DNA of 33,997 nt from an uncultured Coriobacteriaceae bacterium. GTDB lineage: Bacteria > Actinomycetota > Coriobacteriia > Coriobacteriales > Atopobiaceae. This document shows, piece after piece, positions 23,955 to 32,351 of this stretch. The position numbers and the translations under genes are program-made. The notes under the pieces are model-generated. The model had not been told where the DNA came from, did no database searches, and saw nothing but the letters and a program-made list of their open reading frames with translations. Location of the stretch: positions 1-33,997 of the forward strand of contig CADBJR010000029.1 in NCBI GenBank assembly GCA_902795065.1, given 5' to 3'. Position 1 is the first letter of the stretch. Each line of letters begins with the position of its first letter.

Positions 23955-23983
23955 TGGGTGTAGGCACCCACATTAGTTAAAAT
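23955..23983 (+). promoter_or_regulatory. Candidate promoter and operator of the glycogen operon
   Basis: TAAAAT (23978-23983) is a good -10 box. At the -35 position lies a 16-base palindrome, TGGGTG-TAGG-CACCCA (23955-23970), instead of a consensus -35, which may be an operator. A GTTGT/ACAAC inverted repeat lies further upstream (near 23920-23938), between the glgB and nth starts. Confidence 0.4.
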
Positions 23984-24021
23984 AGACGTGCACGAACAGG
24001 ACCCGTACCGAAGGAGAAGCC

Positions 24022-26028
24022 ATGGTTTCAAACGATGCATCCCTACAGCTTTCGCCGGACGATTTGTTCCTGTTCGCAAAAGGCGACTGGTTCAGGAGCT
24101 ACGAGAAGCTCGGCGCCCACCCCGCGGAGAAGGACGGCGTCGCCGGCTACCATTTCGCCGTATGGGCACCCGACGTGCGCAGCGTCCATGTCATCGGCGT
24201 CTTCAACGGCTGGGACGAGCAGGCCAACCCGCTCACCTGCAGCGCGACCGGCGGCGTGTGGGAGGGCTTCATCCCGAACGTCTCGGAGGGCGACCGCTAC
24301 AAGCTCCTCATCGAGACCGCGCAGGGCGAGAAGCTCTACAAGGCCGATCCCTACGGCTACTGGGCGGAGATGGTGCCCGGCAACGCCTCCCGCATCTTCG
24401 ACATCTCGGGCTACGAGTGGGGCGACGGCGAGTGGATGGCCGCACGCAAGCGCACGAACCACCGCGAGCGCCCGCTCAACATCTTCGAGGTGCATCTGGG
24501 CAGCTGGAAGCGCCATGACGACGGCCTCGTGGGCAACGGCTCCTGGCCCGAGAGGCCCGAGGACGGCACCGGCTCCTACCTCACCTACGACGAGCTCTCC
24601 CACGAGCTCGTGGCCTACGTCAAGCGCATGGGCTACTCTCATATCGAGCTCATGCCCGTGATGGAGCATCCGTTCGACGGCTCCTGGGGCTATCAGATCG
24701 TCGGCTACTTCGCGCCCACCGCGCGCTTCGGCGACCCCAAGCAGTTCAAGCATTTCGTCGACGCGTGCCACCAGTCCGGCATCGGCGTCATCCTCGACTG
24801 GGTTCCCGGCGGGTTCTGCCCCGACGCGCACGGCCTCGCGCGCTTCAACGGCAACAAGCTCTACGAGAACTTCGTCCACCCCACGTGGGGCACGCTCAAG
24901 TTCGACATGGGCCGCGGCGAGGTCCGCAGCTTCCTCATCTCGAACCTGCTCTACTGGGTCGAGGAGTACCACGCCGACGGCGTCCGCATGGACGGCGTGA
25001 CCTCCATGCTCTACCTCAACTTCGGCATCGACGAGCCCAGCCAGAAGCGCTTCAACAGCCGCGGGACCGAGGAGGACGACGAGTCCGTGGCGTTCGTCCG
25101 CAAGTGCAACGCCACCATCGGCACCTACCACCCCGACGTCATGATGATCGCGGAGGAGTCCACCGCCTGGCCGCTCGTCACCTATCCGCCCGAGGTCGGC
25201 GGCCTGGGCTTCAACTACAAGTGGGACATGGGCTGGATGAACGACACCCTGCACTACATGCAGGCCGACTTCCCGTTCCGTCCCGGCGCCCACGGCCTGC
25301 TCACGTTCTCGATCATGTACGCGTTCAACGAGAACTTCGTGCTGCCGCTCTCCCATGATGAGGTCGTGCACGGCAAGTGCTCGCTCATCACCCGCCAGCC
25401 GGGCGACAACTGGCGCCAGTTCGCGGGCCTGCGCGCGCTCGCGTTCTACCAGATGACGCACCCCGGCGGCAAGCTCAACTTCATGGGCAACGAGATCGGC
25501 CAGTTCATCGAGTGGCGCTACTACGAGGGCATCGAGTACTTCCTCGCCGACCGCTTCGAGACGCACGGCAAGCATCGCCGCTACATCGCCGCGCTCAACC
25601 GCTTCTACAACGAGAACCCCGCGTTCTGGGAGCTGGCCTACAGCACCGAGGGCTACGAGTGGATCGACGCCGACAACAACACGCAGTCCGTCCTCACCTA
25701 CATCCGCCATGGCAAGCACAAGAAGGATGACCTGGTGATCCTGCTCAACATGGACATCAACGCCCACGAGAACTTCCGCATGGGCGTGCCCAAGAGCGGC
25801 ATCTACGAGGAGATCTTCAATTCCGACGACCCGGCCTTCGGCGGCTCGGGCGTGGCAAACGTGGGACGCATCGAGAGCGAGGACGTTCCGTGGAACGGGC
25901 GCGAGGATTCCATCGTCGTGCGCGTCCCGCCGCTCGCCGGCCTCGTCTTCAAGCGCACGGCCGCGCTCCCCAAGAAACCCGCCGCCAAGAAGAGCACCGC
26001 CAAGGCCACGGCAAAGACCAAGAAGTAA
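24022..26028 (+). CDS. glgB: 1,4-alpha-glucan branching enzyme
   Basis: The 668-residue GH13/CBM48 enzyme introduces alpha-1,6 branches in glycogen. An N-terminal CBM48 domain (FAVWAPDVRSVHVIGVFNGW, 45-64) precedes the barrel, with HPFDGSWGYQIVGYFAPTARFG. Catalytic Asp324 is in GVRMDGVTSMLY, the acid/base Glu in IAEEST (378-379), and His445-Asp446 in LSHDEVVHGK. Region I reads DWVPGGFCPD (259-268) where the family has a histidine (DWVPxHF), so that conserved residue is Gly264. The last 18 residues form a Lys/Ala tail (KKPAAKKSTAKATAKTKK), unusual for GlgB. The start follows AAGGAG. First gene of the glycogen operon. Confidence 0.95.
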   Translation: MVSNDASLQLSPDDLFLFAKGDWFRSYEKLGAHPAEKDGVAGYHFAVWAPDVRSVHVIGVFNGWDEQANPLTCSATGGVWEGFIPNVSEGDRYKLLIETAQGEKLYKADPYGYWAEMVPGNASRIFDISGYEWGDGEWMAARKRTNHRERPLNIFEVHLGSWKRHDDGLVGNGSWPERPEDGTGSYLTYDELSHELVAYVKRMGYSHIELMPVMEHPFDGSWGYQIVGYFAPTARFGDPKQFKHFVDACHQSGIGVILDWVPGGFCPDAHGLARFNGNKLYENFVHPTWGTLKFDMGRGEVRSFLISNLLYWVEEYHADGVRMDGVTSMLYLNFGIDEPSQKRFNSRGTEEDDESVAFVRKCNATIGTYHPDVMMIAEESTAWPLVTYPPEVGGLGFNYKWDMGWMNDTLHYMQADFPFRPGAHGLLTFSIMYAFNENFVLPLSHDEVVHGKCSLITRQPGDNWRQFAGLRALAFYQMTHPGGKLNFMGNEIGQFIEWRYYEGIEYFLADRFETHGKHRRYIAALNRFYNENPAFWELAYSTEGYEWIDADNNTQSVLTYIRHGKHKKDDLVILLNMDINAHENFRMGVPKSGIYEEIFNSDDPAFGGSGVANVGRIESEDVPWNGREDSIVVRVPPLAGLVFKRTAALPKKPAAKKSTAKATAKTKK

Positions 26029-26085
26029 ACCAAGCACGCACAACGACGTACGGTCGGGCGCATGCCCGAACCGGAGAGGAGTTAC

Positions 26086-28575
26086 ATGGCAACGACCGAT
26101 TCTTTCCAGGGCTATATGTTCCAGGGCTTCAGCGGCCTGATGCGCAAGCTCAAGGGCGAGAAGTCCTTCGAGTCCGACAAGGACTTCATCCACACCTACC
26201 GCGCCGTCTGCGAGGCAACGCTCGGCAAGTCCTTCGATGAGGCCACGCCGCAGGAGCGTTACACCGCCCTCGCCCGCATGGTCGCCTTCAAGGCACGCGA
26301 CCTGCAGGTCGAGTCCAACACCCCCAAGGAGAAGCGCGTCTACTACTTCTCGCTCGAGTTCCTGCTCGGGCCCCTGCTCGACAACTACCTGATCAACCTG
26401 GGCGTCCGCGACGTGGTCGCAGACGGCCTCAAGCAGATGGGCACCACGCTCGAGGACCTGTGCGCCCAGGAGGCCGACCCCGGCCTCGGCAACGGCGGCC
26501 TCGGCCGTCTCGCCGCATGCTTCCTCGATTCCATGGCCACCGAGGGCTTCTCGGGCAACGGCAACGGCATGCGCTACCGCTACGGCCTCTTCCGCCAGGA
26601 GATCGAGGGCGGCCGCCAGGTCGAGAAGACCGACAACTGGCTCGCCCACGGCTTCCCGTGGGAGCGCCGCGCCATCGAGAGCTCGGTCGTCGTGCAGTTC
26701 GGCGGCAACGTCGTGCGCCACGAGGACGCCAACGGCAAGTACTGGTTCACCCAGGAGGGCGGCAGCAAGGTCCTCGCCGTGCCCTACGACGTCCCCATCG
26801 TCGGCTACGGCGGCAAGAGGGTCAACAAGCTGCGCCTCTGGAGTGCCGAGCCCTACTCCGTCGACTTCGACCTCGACGCCTTCAACGCGGGCGACTACGC
26901 CAAGGCCAACAAGTTCTGCACCGATGTCGAGGCCATCGCCACGATCCTCTATCCCAACGACTCGGGCGACCACGGCAAGATCCTGCGCCTCAAGCAGGAG
27001 TACCTGTTCGTCTCCGCGGGCCTGCAGACCATCCTGCGCACCTACGAGAAGGAGTTCGGCGAGAACCAGTGGGAGCACCTCGGCGAGCGCGTCTGCATCC
27101 ACACCAACGACACGCACCCCGCCATGTGCGGCCCCGAGCTCATGCGCCTGCTCGTCGATGAGAAGGGCGTCGATTTCGACCTCGCCTTCAAGATCGCCTG
27201 CGCGACCATCTCCTACACCAACCACACGGTCATGCCCGAGGCGCTCGAGAAGTGGCCCATCAACACCTTCCGCGAGCTCTTCCCGCGCACCTACATGTTC
27301 ATCGACGAGATCGACCGCCGCTTCCGCGACTCCTTCCCGCATGACCGCGACGATTGGTACGACCACCTCAAGCACACCGCCATCCTCTGGGACGGCCAGG
27401 TGCGCATGGCCAACCTCTCGGTCATCTTCTCGCACTCCGTGAACGGCGTGTCCGCCCTCCACACGGGCATCCTCGAGTCGTCGACCCTCAAGTCGTTCTA
27501 CGAGCTCACGCCCGAGAAGTTCAACAACAAGACCAACGGCGTGACGCACCGCCGCTTCCTCGCCGAGGCCAACCCCTCCTACGCCAAGCTCATCACCAAC
27601 GCCATCGGCGACAGGTGGATGGTCGACGCCATGGAGCTCGAGAAGCTCGTCCGCTTCGAGGACGACCCGAGCTTCCAGCGCGGCTTCGCCATGTCCAAGC
27701 AGACCGACAAGGAGCGCCTCGCGGCCTACATCAAGAAGGCCACCGGCGTGTCGCTCGACACCTCGACCATCTTCGACGTGCAGGTCAAGCGCTTCCACGC
27801 CTACAAGCGCCAGCTGCTGAACGTCTTCAAGATCCTCGACATCTACAACCGCATGCTGGCAGATCCCACCTTCTGCCCGCATCCCACCTCCTTCATCTTC
27901 GCGGGCAAGGCGGCGCAGAGCTACACCTTCGCCAAGGAGGTCATCCGCCTCATCAACTCGGTGGCCGACGTCATCAACAACGACACGCGCGTGAACAACC
28001 ACATCAAGGTGGCCTTCGTGCCCAACTTCGCGGTCTCCAACGCGGAGCTCATCTATCCGGCCACCGACATCTCCGAGCAGATCTCGTGGGCGGGCTCCGA
28101 GGCGTCCGGCACCTCCAACATGAAGCTCATGCTCAACGGCGCCATCACGCTCGGCACCTACGACGGCGCAAACGTCGAGATCTGCGGTCTCGTGGGCGAG
28201 GACAACATCAAGATCTTCGGCATGCGCACGCCCGAGGTCGATGAGCTGCGCCGCAACCACAGCTACTGGGCATGGGACGCCTACAACGCAGACCGCGCCC
28301 GCCTGGGCCGCATCGTCGACATGCTGACCGACGGCACTCTCGGCCGCCTCTCGGGCAACTTCGACAGCATCCGCGACGAGCTCATGGTCAACAACGACCA
28401 CGACCTCGTGCTCAAGGACTTCTACTCCTACGTGACGGCGTGGGAGGAGCTCACCGCCAGCTACAGCGACAAGGCGGCATGGCGCAAGATGGCCATCCAC
28501 AATACCGCCAAGGCTGGATACTTCTCATCTGACCGAACCATTCGCGAGTATGCGGATGATATTTGGCATATTTAG
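26086..28575 (+). CDS. glgP: Glycogen/starch phosphorylase
   Basis: The 829-residue GT35 enzyme releases glucose-1-phosphate from glycogen ends. It has the N-terminal VYYFSLEFLLGPLL, GLGNGGLGRLAACFLDS, DTHPAMCGPELMRLL and the PLP site EASGTSNMKLMLNG with Lys680, then GTYDGANVEI. Length is normal. ATG 26086 follows AGAGGAG; the frame is open eight codons earlier. It is in the synthesis operon, so synthesis and breakdown are expressed together. Confidence 0.96.
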   Translation: MATTDSFQGYMFQGFSGLMRKLKGEKSFESDKDFIHTYRAVCEATLGKSFDEATPQERYTALARMVAFKARDLQVESNTPKEKRVYYFSLEFLLGPLLDNYLINLGVRDVVADGLKQMGTTLEDLCAQEADPGLGNGGLGRLAACFLDSMATEGFSGNGNGMRYRYGLFRQEIEGGRQVEKTDNWLAHGFPWERRAIESSVVVQFGGNVVRHEDANGKYWFTQEGGSKVLAVPYDVPIVGYGGKRVNKLRLWSAEPYSVDFDLDAFNAGDYAKANKFCTDVEAIATILYPNDSGDHGKILRLKQEYLFVSAGLQTILRTYEKEFGENQWEHLGERVCIHTNDTHPAMCGPELMRLLVDEKGVDFDLAFKIACATISYTNHTVMPEALEKWPINTFRELFPRTYMFIDEIDRRFRDSFPHDRDDWYDHLKHTAILWDGQVRMANLSVIFSHSVNGVSALHTGILESSTLKSFYELTPEKFNNKTNGVTHRRFLAEANPSYAKLITNAIGDRWMVDAMELEKLVRFEDDPSFQRGFAMSKQTDKERLAAYIKKATGVSLDTSTIFDVQVKRFHAYKRQLLNVFKILDIYNRMLADPTFCPHPTSFIFAGKAAQSYTFAKEVIRLINSVADVINNDTRVNNHIKVAFVPNFAVSNAELIYPATDISEQISWAGSEASGTSNMKLMLNGAITLGTYDGANVEICGLVGEDNIKIFGMRTPEVDELRRNHSYWAWDAYNADRARLGRIVDMLTDGTLGRLSGNFDSIRDELMVNNDHDLVLKDFYSYVTAWEELTASYSDKAAWRKMAIHNTAKAGYFSSDRTIREYADDIWHI

Positions 28576-28614
28576 AGTGGGGTAAGGAATACAGGTTCAT
28601 CGAAAGGAGTCCGT

Positions 28615-29754
28615 ATGAGCAAGAAGGAGTGCGTCGCAATGCTCCTTGCCGGTGGGCAGGGCAGCAGGTTGGGCGTTCTCACCAGTGATGTCGCGAAACC
28701 GGCGGTTTCGTTCGGCGGAAAGTTCCGCATCATCGACTTCCCGCTGTCCAACTGCGCGAATTCCGGCATCGATACGGTGGGTGTTCTGACGCAGTACCGC
28801 CCCTACCTGCTGCATTCCTATATCGGGACCGGCGAGGCGTGGAACCTCGACGAGCGCGGCGGCGGTGTTTCCATCCTGCCTCCGTTCGCGACCCAGACGG
28901 GCGGCTCCTGGTATGCCGGCACGGCGGACGCCGTCACCCAGAACCTGGGTTACCTCAAGCAGAACGATCCCGAGTACGTGCTCATCCTCTCGGGCGACCA
29001 GCTCTACCGCATGGACTACCATGACATGCTCCAGTGCCATAAGGACAACAACGCCGACCTCACCGTCGCCGTCATGCCCGTGCCCTGGGAGGAGGCCTCC
29101 CGCTTCGGCATCATGAACTGCGACGACGAGGGCCGCATCCTCGAGTTCGTCGAGAAGCCCAAGGAGCCCAAGAGCAACCTCGCCTCGATGGGCATCTACA
29201 TCTTCACCGCCGATCTCCTCATCAAGACGCTCGAGGAGGACGCGGTCGATCCCAACTCCAGCCACGACTTCGGCGGCGACATCATCCCGAAGCTCCTCGC
29301 CGATGGCAAGCGCCTCTTCACTTACAAGTTCGAAGGCTTCTGGCGCGACGTCGGCACCATCTCGAGCTACCTCGAGACGAGCATGGACCTGCTGGGGTCC
29401 GAGCCCGCGTTCGACATCTTCACCAACGAGTTCCCGATCATGAGCAACTCGTCCACGCGCCCGCCCGCATTCTACGGCCCGAACGCCGAGGTCGAGGACT
29501 GTCTCGTCGACAACGGCGCCCAGATCTTCGGCAAGGTCACCCGCTCGATCCTCGCGCATGACGTCTTCGTCGGCGAGGGCGCTGTGGTCGAGCAGGCCGT
29601 CCTGCTCCCCGGCGCGCGCATCGAGGCCGGCGCCAAGGTCGTGAACGCGATCCTCGGCGACAAGGTCGTGGTCGAAGCCGGTGCCACCCTCGGCTCACTT
29701 GACGCAGATACCGCCACCGTCGGAAACGGCGATGTGGTCAGGAAGGGGGAGTAG
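28615..29754 (+). CDS. glgC: Glucose-1-phosphate adenylyltransferase, catalytic subunit
   Basis: The 379-residue enzyme makes ADP-glucose from ATP and glucose-1-phosphate. It has [64 protein letters not shown] (metal Asp; the more usual GDH is GDQ), [19 protein letters not shown], and a C-terminal left-handed beta-helix of hexapeptide-like repeats. The start follows AAAGGAG. It pairs with glgD three bases downstream, as in Gram-positive GlgCD enzymes. Confidence 0.96.
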   Translation: MSKKECVAMLLAGGQGSRLGVLTSDVAKPAVSFGGKFRIIDFPLSNCANSGIDTVGVLTQYRPYLLHSYIGTGEAWNLDERGGGVSILPPFATQTGGSWYAGTADAVTQNLGYLKQNDPEYVLILSGDQLYRMDYHDMLQCHKDNNADLTVAVMPVPWEEASRFGIMNCDDEGRILEFVEKPKEPKSNLASMGIYIFTADLLIKTLEEDAVDPNSSHDFGGDIIPKLLADGKRLFTYKFEGFWRDVGTISSYLETSMDLLGSEPAFDIFTNEFPIMSNSSTRPPAFYGPNAEVEDCLVDNGAQIFGKVTRSILAHDVFVGEGAVVEQAVLLPGARIEAGAKVVNAILGDKVVVEAGATLGSLDADTATVGNGDVVRKGE

Positions 29755-29757
29755 ACG

Positions 29758-30852
29758 ATGGCTAAGGTTATCGGCATCATCACCTGCAACTACACGTCCA
29801 AGGAGAAGGACTTCACCTCAGCCGATCGTCCCATCGCCGCAGTGCCCTATGTCGGCCGCTACCGCGTGATCGACTTCCCGATGTCCAACATGGTCAACGC
29901 CGGCATCCGCACCATCGGCGTGATCATGCCCAAGAACTTCCGCTCCCTCACCGACCATCTCGGCGCCGGCAAGGAGTGGAGCCTCGCCCGCAAGAACGGC
30001 GGCCTGTTCATCCTGCCCGGCACCGCCTTCGGCACCGCCCGCGTGGGTTCCCGCTTCCTGATCCGCGACCTCATCCAGAACCGCGCCATGCTCGAGCGCA
30101 GCTCTGACGGCTACGTGGTGTTCTCCTCGGCCAACATCGTCTTCAACGCCGATCTCAACGAGCTCGTCGACGCCCATATCGCGAGCGGCGCGGACATCAC
30201 CGCGTACACGAAGATCGCCAACGAGGACGACGCCGACGTCGTGGCGTTCGACGCCGAGGACGGCGTGGTCAAGGGCATGAAGTACGGCGTCAAGGAGGGC
30301 GAGCTCGCGTTCCTCGACACCTTCGTGGTCAAGCGCTCGCTGCTGCTCGACATGCTCGACTGGTACGCCGCGAACGACCATCTGGACCTCATCGAGGCGG
30401 CCCTCACGCACGGCGCCCCGCTGACCATCAACACCTTCATGTACGACGGCTACTGTGCCGCCATCTTCAACAAGATGAGCTATTTCCGCGCCAACATGGA
30501 CATGCTCGACCCCGAGCTCTACGCCGCGCTGTTCCCGAGTGGACGCCATGTCAAGACCAAGACGCATGACACCCCGCCCGCCAAGAACGAGACCGGCTCG
30601 AAGGTCACCAAGTCGCTCGTCTCCGCCGGCTGCCGCATCTACGGCATTGTCGACGGCAGCGTGCTCTCCCGCAACGTCATCGTCGAGCCCGGCGCGGTCG
30701 TGACCGACTCCATCCTCATGCAGGGCACCGTCATCAAGAGCGGCGCGGTGGTCGACCATGCGATCATCGACCGCAACAACGTCATCCCCGCGGGTACCGT
30801 GCTCAAGGGTACCGCCGAGGATGTCCTGGCCAAGGGCAAGGCACGCGACTAA
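29758..30852 (+). CDS. glgD: Glucose-1-phosphate adenylyltransferase, GlgD subunit
   Basis: The 364-residue GlgC paralogue has the GlgD N-terminus (MAKVIGIITCNYTSKEKDFTSADRP replaces the AGGxGxRL nucleotide loop) and YRVIDFPMSNMVNAGI. VFSSANIVFNADL stands where the catalytic GDxxYxMD would be, so it is probably non-catalytic and stimulates GlgC. A C-terminal beta-helix is present. The spacing to glgC is three bases, with an AGGGGGAG ribosome-binding site. Confidence 0.95.
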   Translation: MAKVIGIITCNYTSKEKDFTSADRPIAAVPYVGRYRVIDFPMSNMVNAGIRTIGVIMPKNFRSLTDHLGAGKEWSLARKNGGLFILPGTAFGTARVGSRFLIRDLIQNRAMLERSSDGYVVFSSANIVFNADLNELVDAHIASGADITAYTKIANEDDADVVAFDAEDGVVKGMKYGVKEGELAFLDTFVVKRSLLLDMLDWYAANDHLDLIEAALTHGAPLTINTFMYDGYCAAIFNKMSYFRANMDMLDPELYAALFPSGRHVKTKTHDTPPAKNETGSKVTKSLVSAGCRIYGIVDGSVLSRNVIVEPGAVVTDSILMQGTVIKSGAVVDHAIIDRNNVIPAGTVLKGTAEDVLAKGKARD

Positions 30853-30865
30853 CAGAGGGGACACC

Positions 30866-32347
30866 ATGGCAACGAGAAGAAAGCTCAAGATCCTGCTCGC
30901 GACCTCCGAGGCCGTGCCCTTCGCCAAGACCGGCGGCCTGGGCGACGTCGCGGGCTCGCTGCCCCAGGCGCTCAACGCCGAGGGCGCCAAGTGCGCGGTC
31001 ATCATGCCCAAGTACAGCACCATCCCCTGGGAGTACCAGGAGAAGATGGAGCATCTGGGCGAGATGTACGTGCCCCTGGCATGGCGCAGCGTGTACTGCG
31101 GCGTCGAGCATCTCGAGTACGACGGCGTCGACTTCTACTTCCTCGACAACGAGGCCTACTTCAAGCGCGATACCATCTACGGCCACTTCGACGATGGCGA
31201 GCGCTTCGCGTTCTTCTCCAAGGCCATCTGCGAGGCCATCGAGTTCTTCCCGGAGCTTCAATGCGACGTCTGCATGTGCAACGACTGGCAGACCGCCCTC
31301 GTGCCCGTGTTCCTGCGCGAGTTCTACCGCGAGAGCGATGCCTGCAACAACGTGAAGTGCGTGTTCACGGTGCATAACGTCAAGTTCCAGGGCCAGTTCG
31401 GCGACCAGCTGCTCGACGACATCCTCGGCGTGGGCCACATCCCCGCCGCCGCCGACCAGCTGCGCTGCGACGAGCGCTCGATCAACTTCATGAAGGGCGC
31501 GCTCTGCTACTCCGACCTGCTCACCACCGTGAGCCCGACCTACGCGGTCGAGCTGCAGATGCCGTTCTTCGGCGAGGGCCTCGACTACATGTTCCGCCGT
31601 CGCTCGTCCATCCTGTCGGGCATCCTCAACGGCATCGACCAGAACATCTGGAACCCCGAGACCGACAAGTTCATCGAGCATCACTTCAGCGTCGAGGACA
31701 TGTCGGGCAAGAAGGAGGCCAAGCGCGCCCTCCAGGAGGAGTGCGGGCTCTGGCAGGATGAGAACGCGCCGCTCGTGGTCATGATCGGCCGCCTCACCAA
31801 CCAGAAGGGCCTCGGCCTCGTGCGCTACGCCATGGACCGCATCATGTCCGACGGCGTGCAGATGATCGTGCTCGGCACCGGCGATGCCGACCAGGAGGAG
31901 GCGTTCCGCTACTTCCAGGATCGCTATCCCGGCCAGATGTGCGCGCGCATCACGTTCGACAACGCGCTCAGCCACCGCATGTACGCGGGCGGCGACATCC
32001 TGCTCATGCCGTCCGAGTTCGAGCCGTGCGGCCTGTCGCAGATGATCGCCATGCGCTACGGCACCCTGCCCGTGGTGCGCGAGACGGGCGGCCTCAAGGA
32101 CTCCGTCGAGCCGTACAACCAGTTCACCGGCGAGGGCACGGGCTTCTCGTTCGCCAACATGAACGCCGACGAGATGGCCGACTGCCTGCTCACCGCCTGC
32201 TGGATCTACCGCGACAACAAGGATGCATGGCGTGAGCTGCAGAAGCACGGCATGACCACGGACTTCTCGTGGGACCGCGCCGCGGTGGACTATCTCAACC
32301 TGTTCCATTCGCTCCATCCCGAGGTCATCCCCTGGAATAAGAGGTAA
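30866..32347 (+). CDS. glgA: Glycogen synthase (ADP-glucose type)
   Basis: The 493-residue GT5 enzyme extends alpha-1,4 glucan from ADP-glucose. It has the N-terminal SEAVPFAKTGGLGDVAGSLP with Lys21, FTVHNVKFQG, SPTYAVELQ, IGRLTNQKGLGLVRYAMD, and the C-terminal FEPCGLSQMIAMRYGTLPVV segment with the catalytic Glu. ATG 30866 follows AGAGGGG; the frame is open back into glgD. It is 13 bases after glgD and 4 bases before the GH13 gene. Confidence 0.96.
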   Translation: MATRRKLKILLATSEAVPFAKTGGLGDVAGSLPQALNAEGAKCAVIMPKYSTIPWEYQEKMEHLGEMYVPLAWRSVYCGVEHLEYDGVDFYFLDNEAYFKRDTIYGHFDDGERFAFFSKAICEAIEFFPELQCDVCMCNDWQTALVPVFLREFYRESDACNNVKCVFTVHNVKFQGQFGDQLLDDILGVGHIPAAADQLRCDERSINFMKGALCYSDLLTTVSPTYAVELQMPFFGEGLDYMFRRRSSILSGILNGIDQNIWNPETDKFIEHHFSVEDMSGKKEAKRALQEECGLWQDENAPLVVMIGRLTNQKGLGLVRYAMDRIMSDGVQMIVLGTGDADQEEAFRYFQDRYPGQMCARITFDNALSHRMYAGGDILLMPSEFEPCGLSQMIAMRYGTLPVVRETGGLKDSVEPYNQFTGEGTGFSFANMNADEMADCLLTACWIYRDNKDAWRELQKHGMTTDFSWDRAAVDYLNLFHSLHPEVIPWNKR

Positions 32348-32351
32348 TTCT

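Noticed and set aside
24043-28500. A 1485-codon open frame on the minus strand opposite glgB and glgP
   Set aside because: It is a codon-bias shadow of two well-recognised genes in GC-rich DNA, with low-complexity Val/Glu/Ala/Leu content and no domain.
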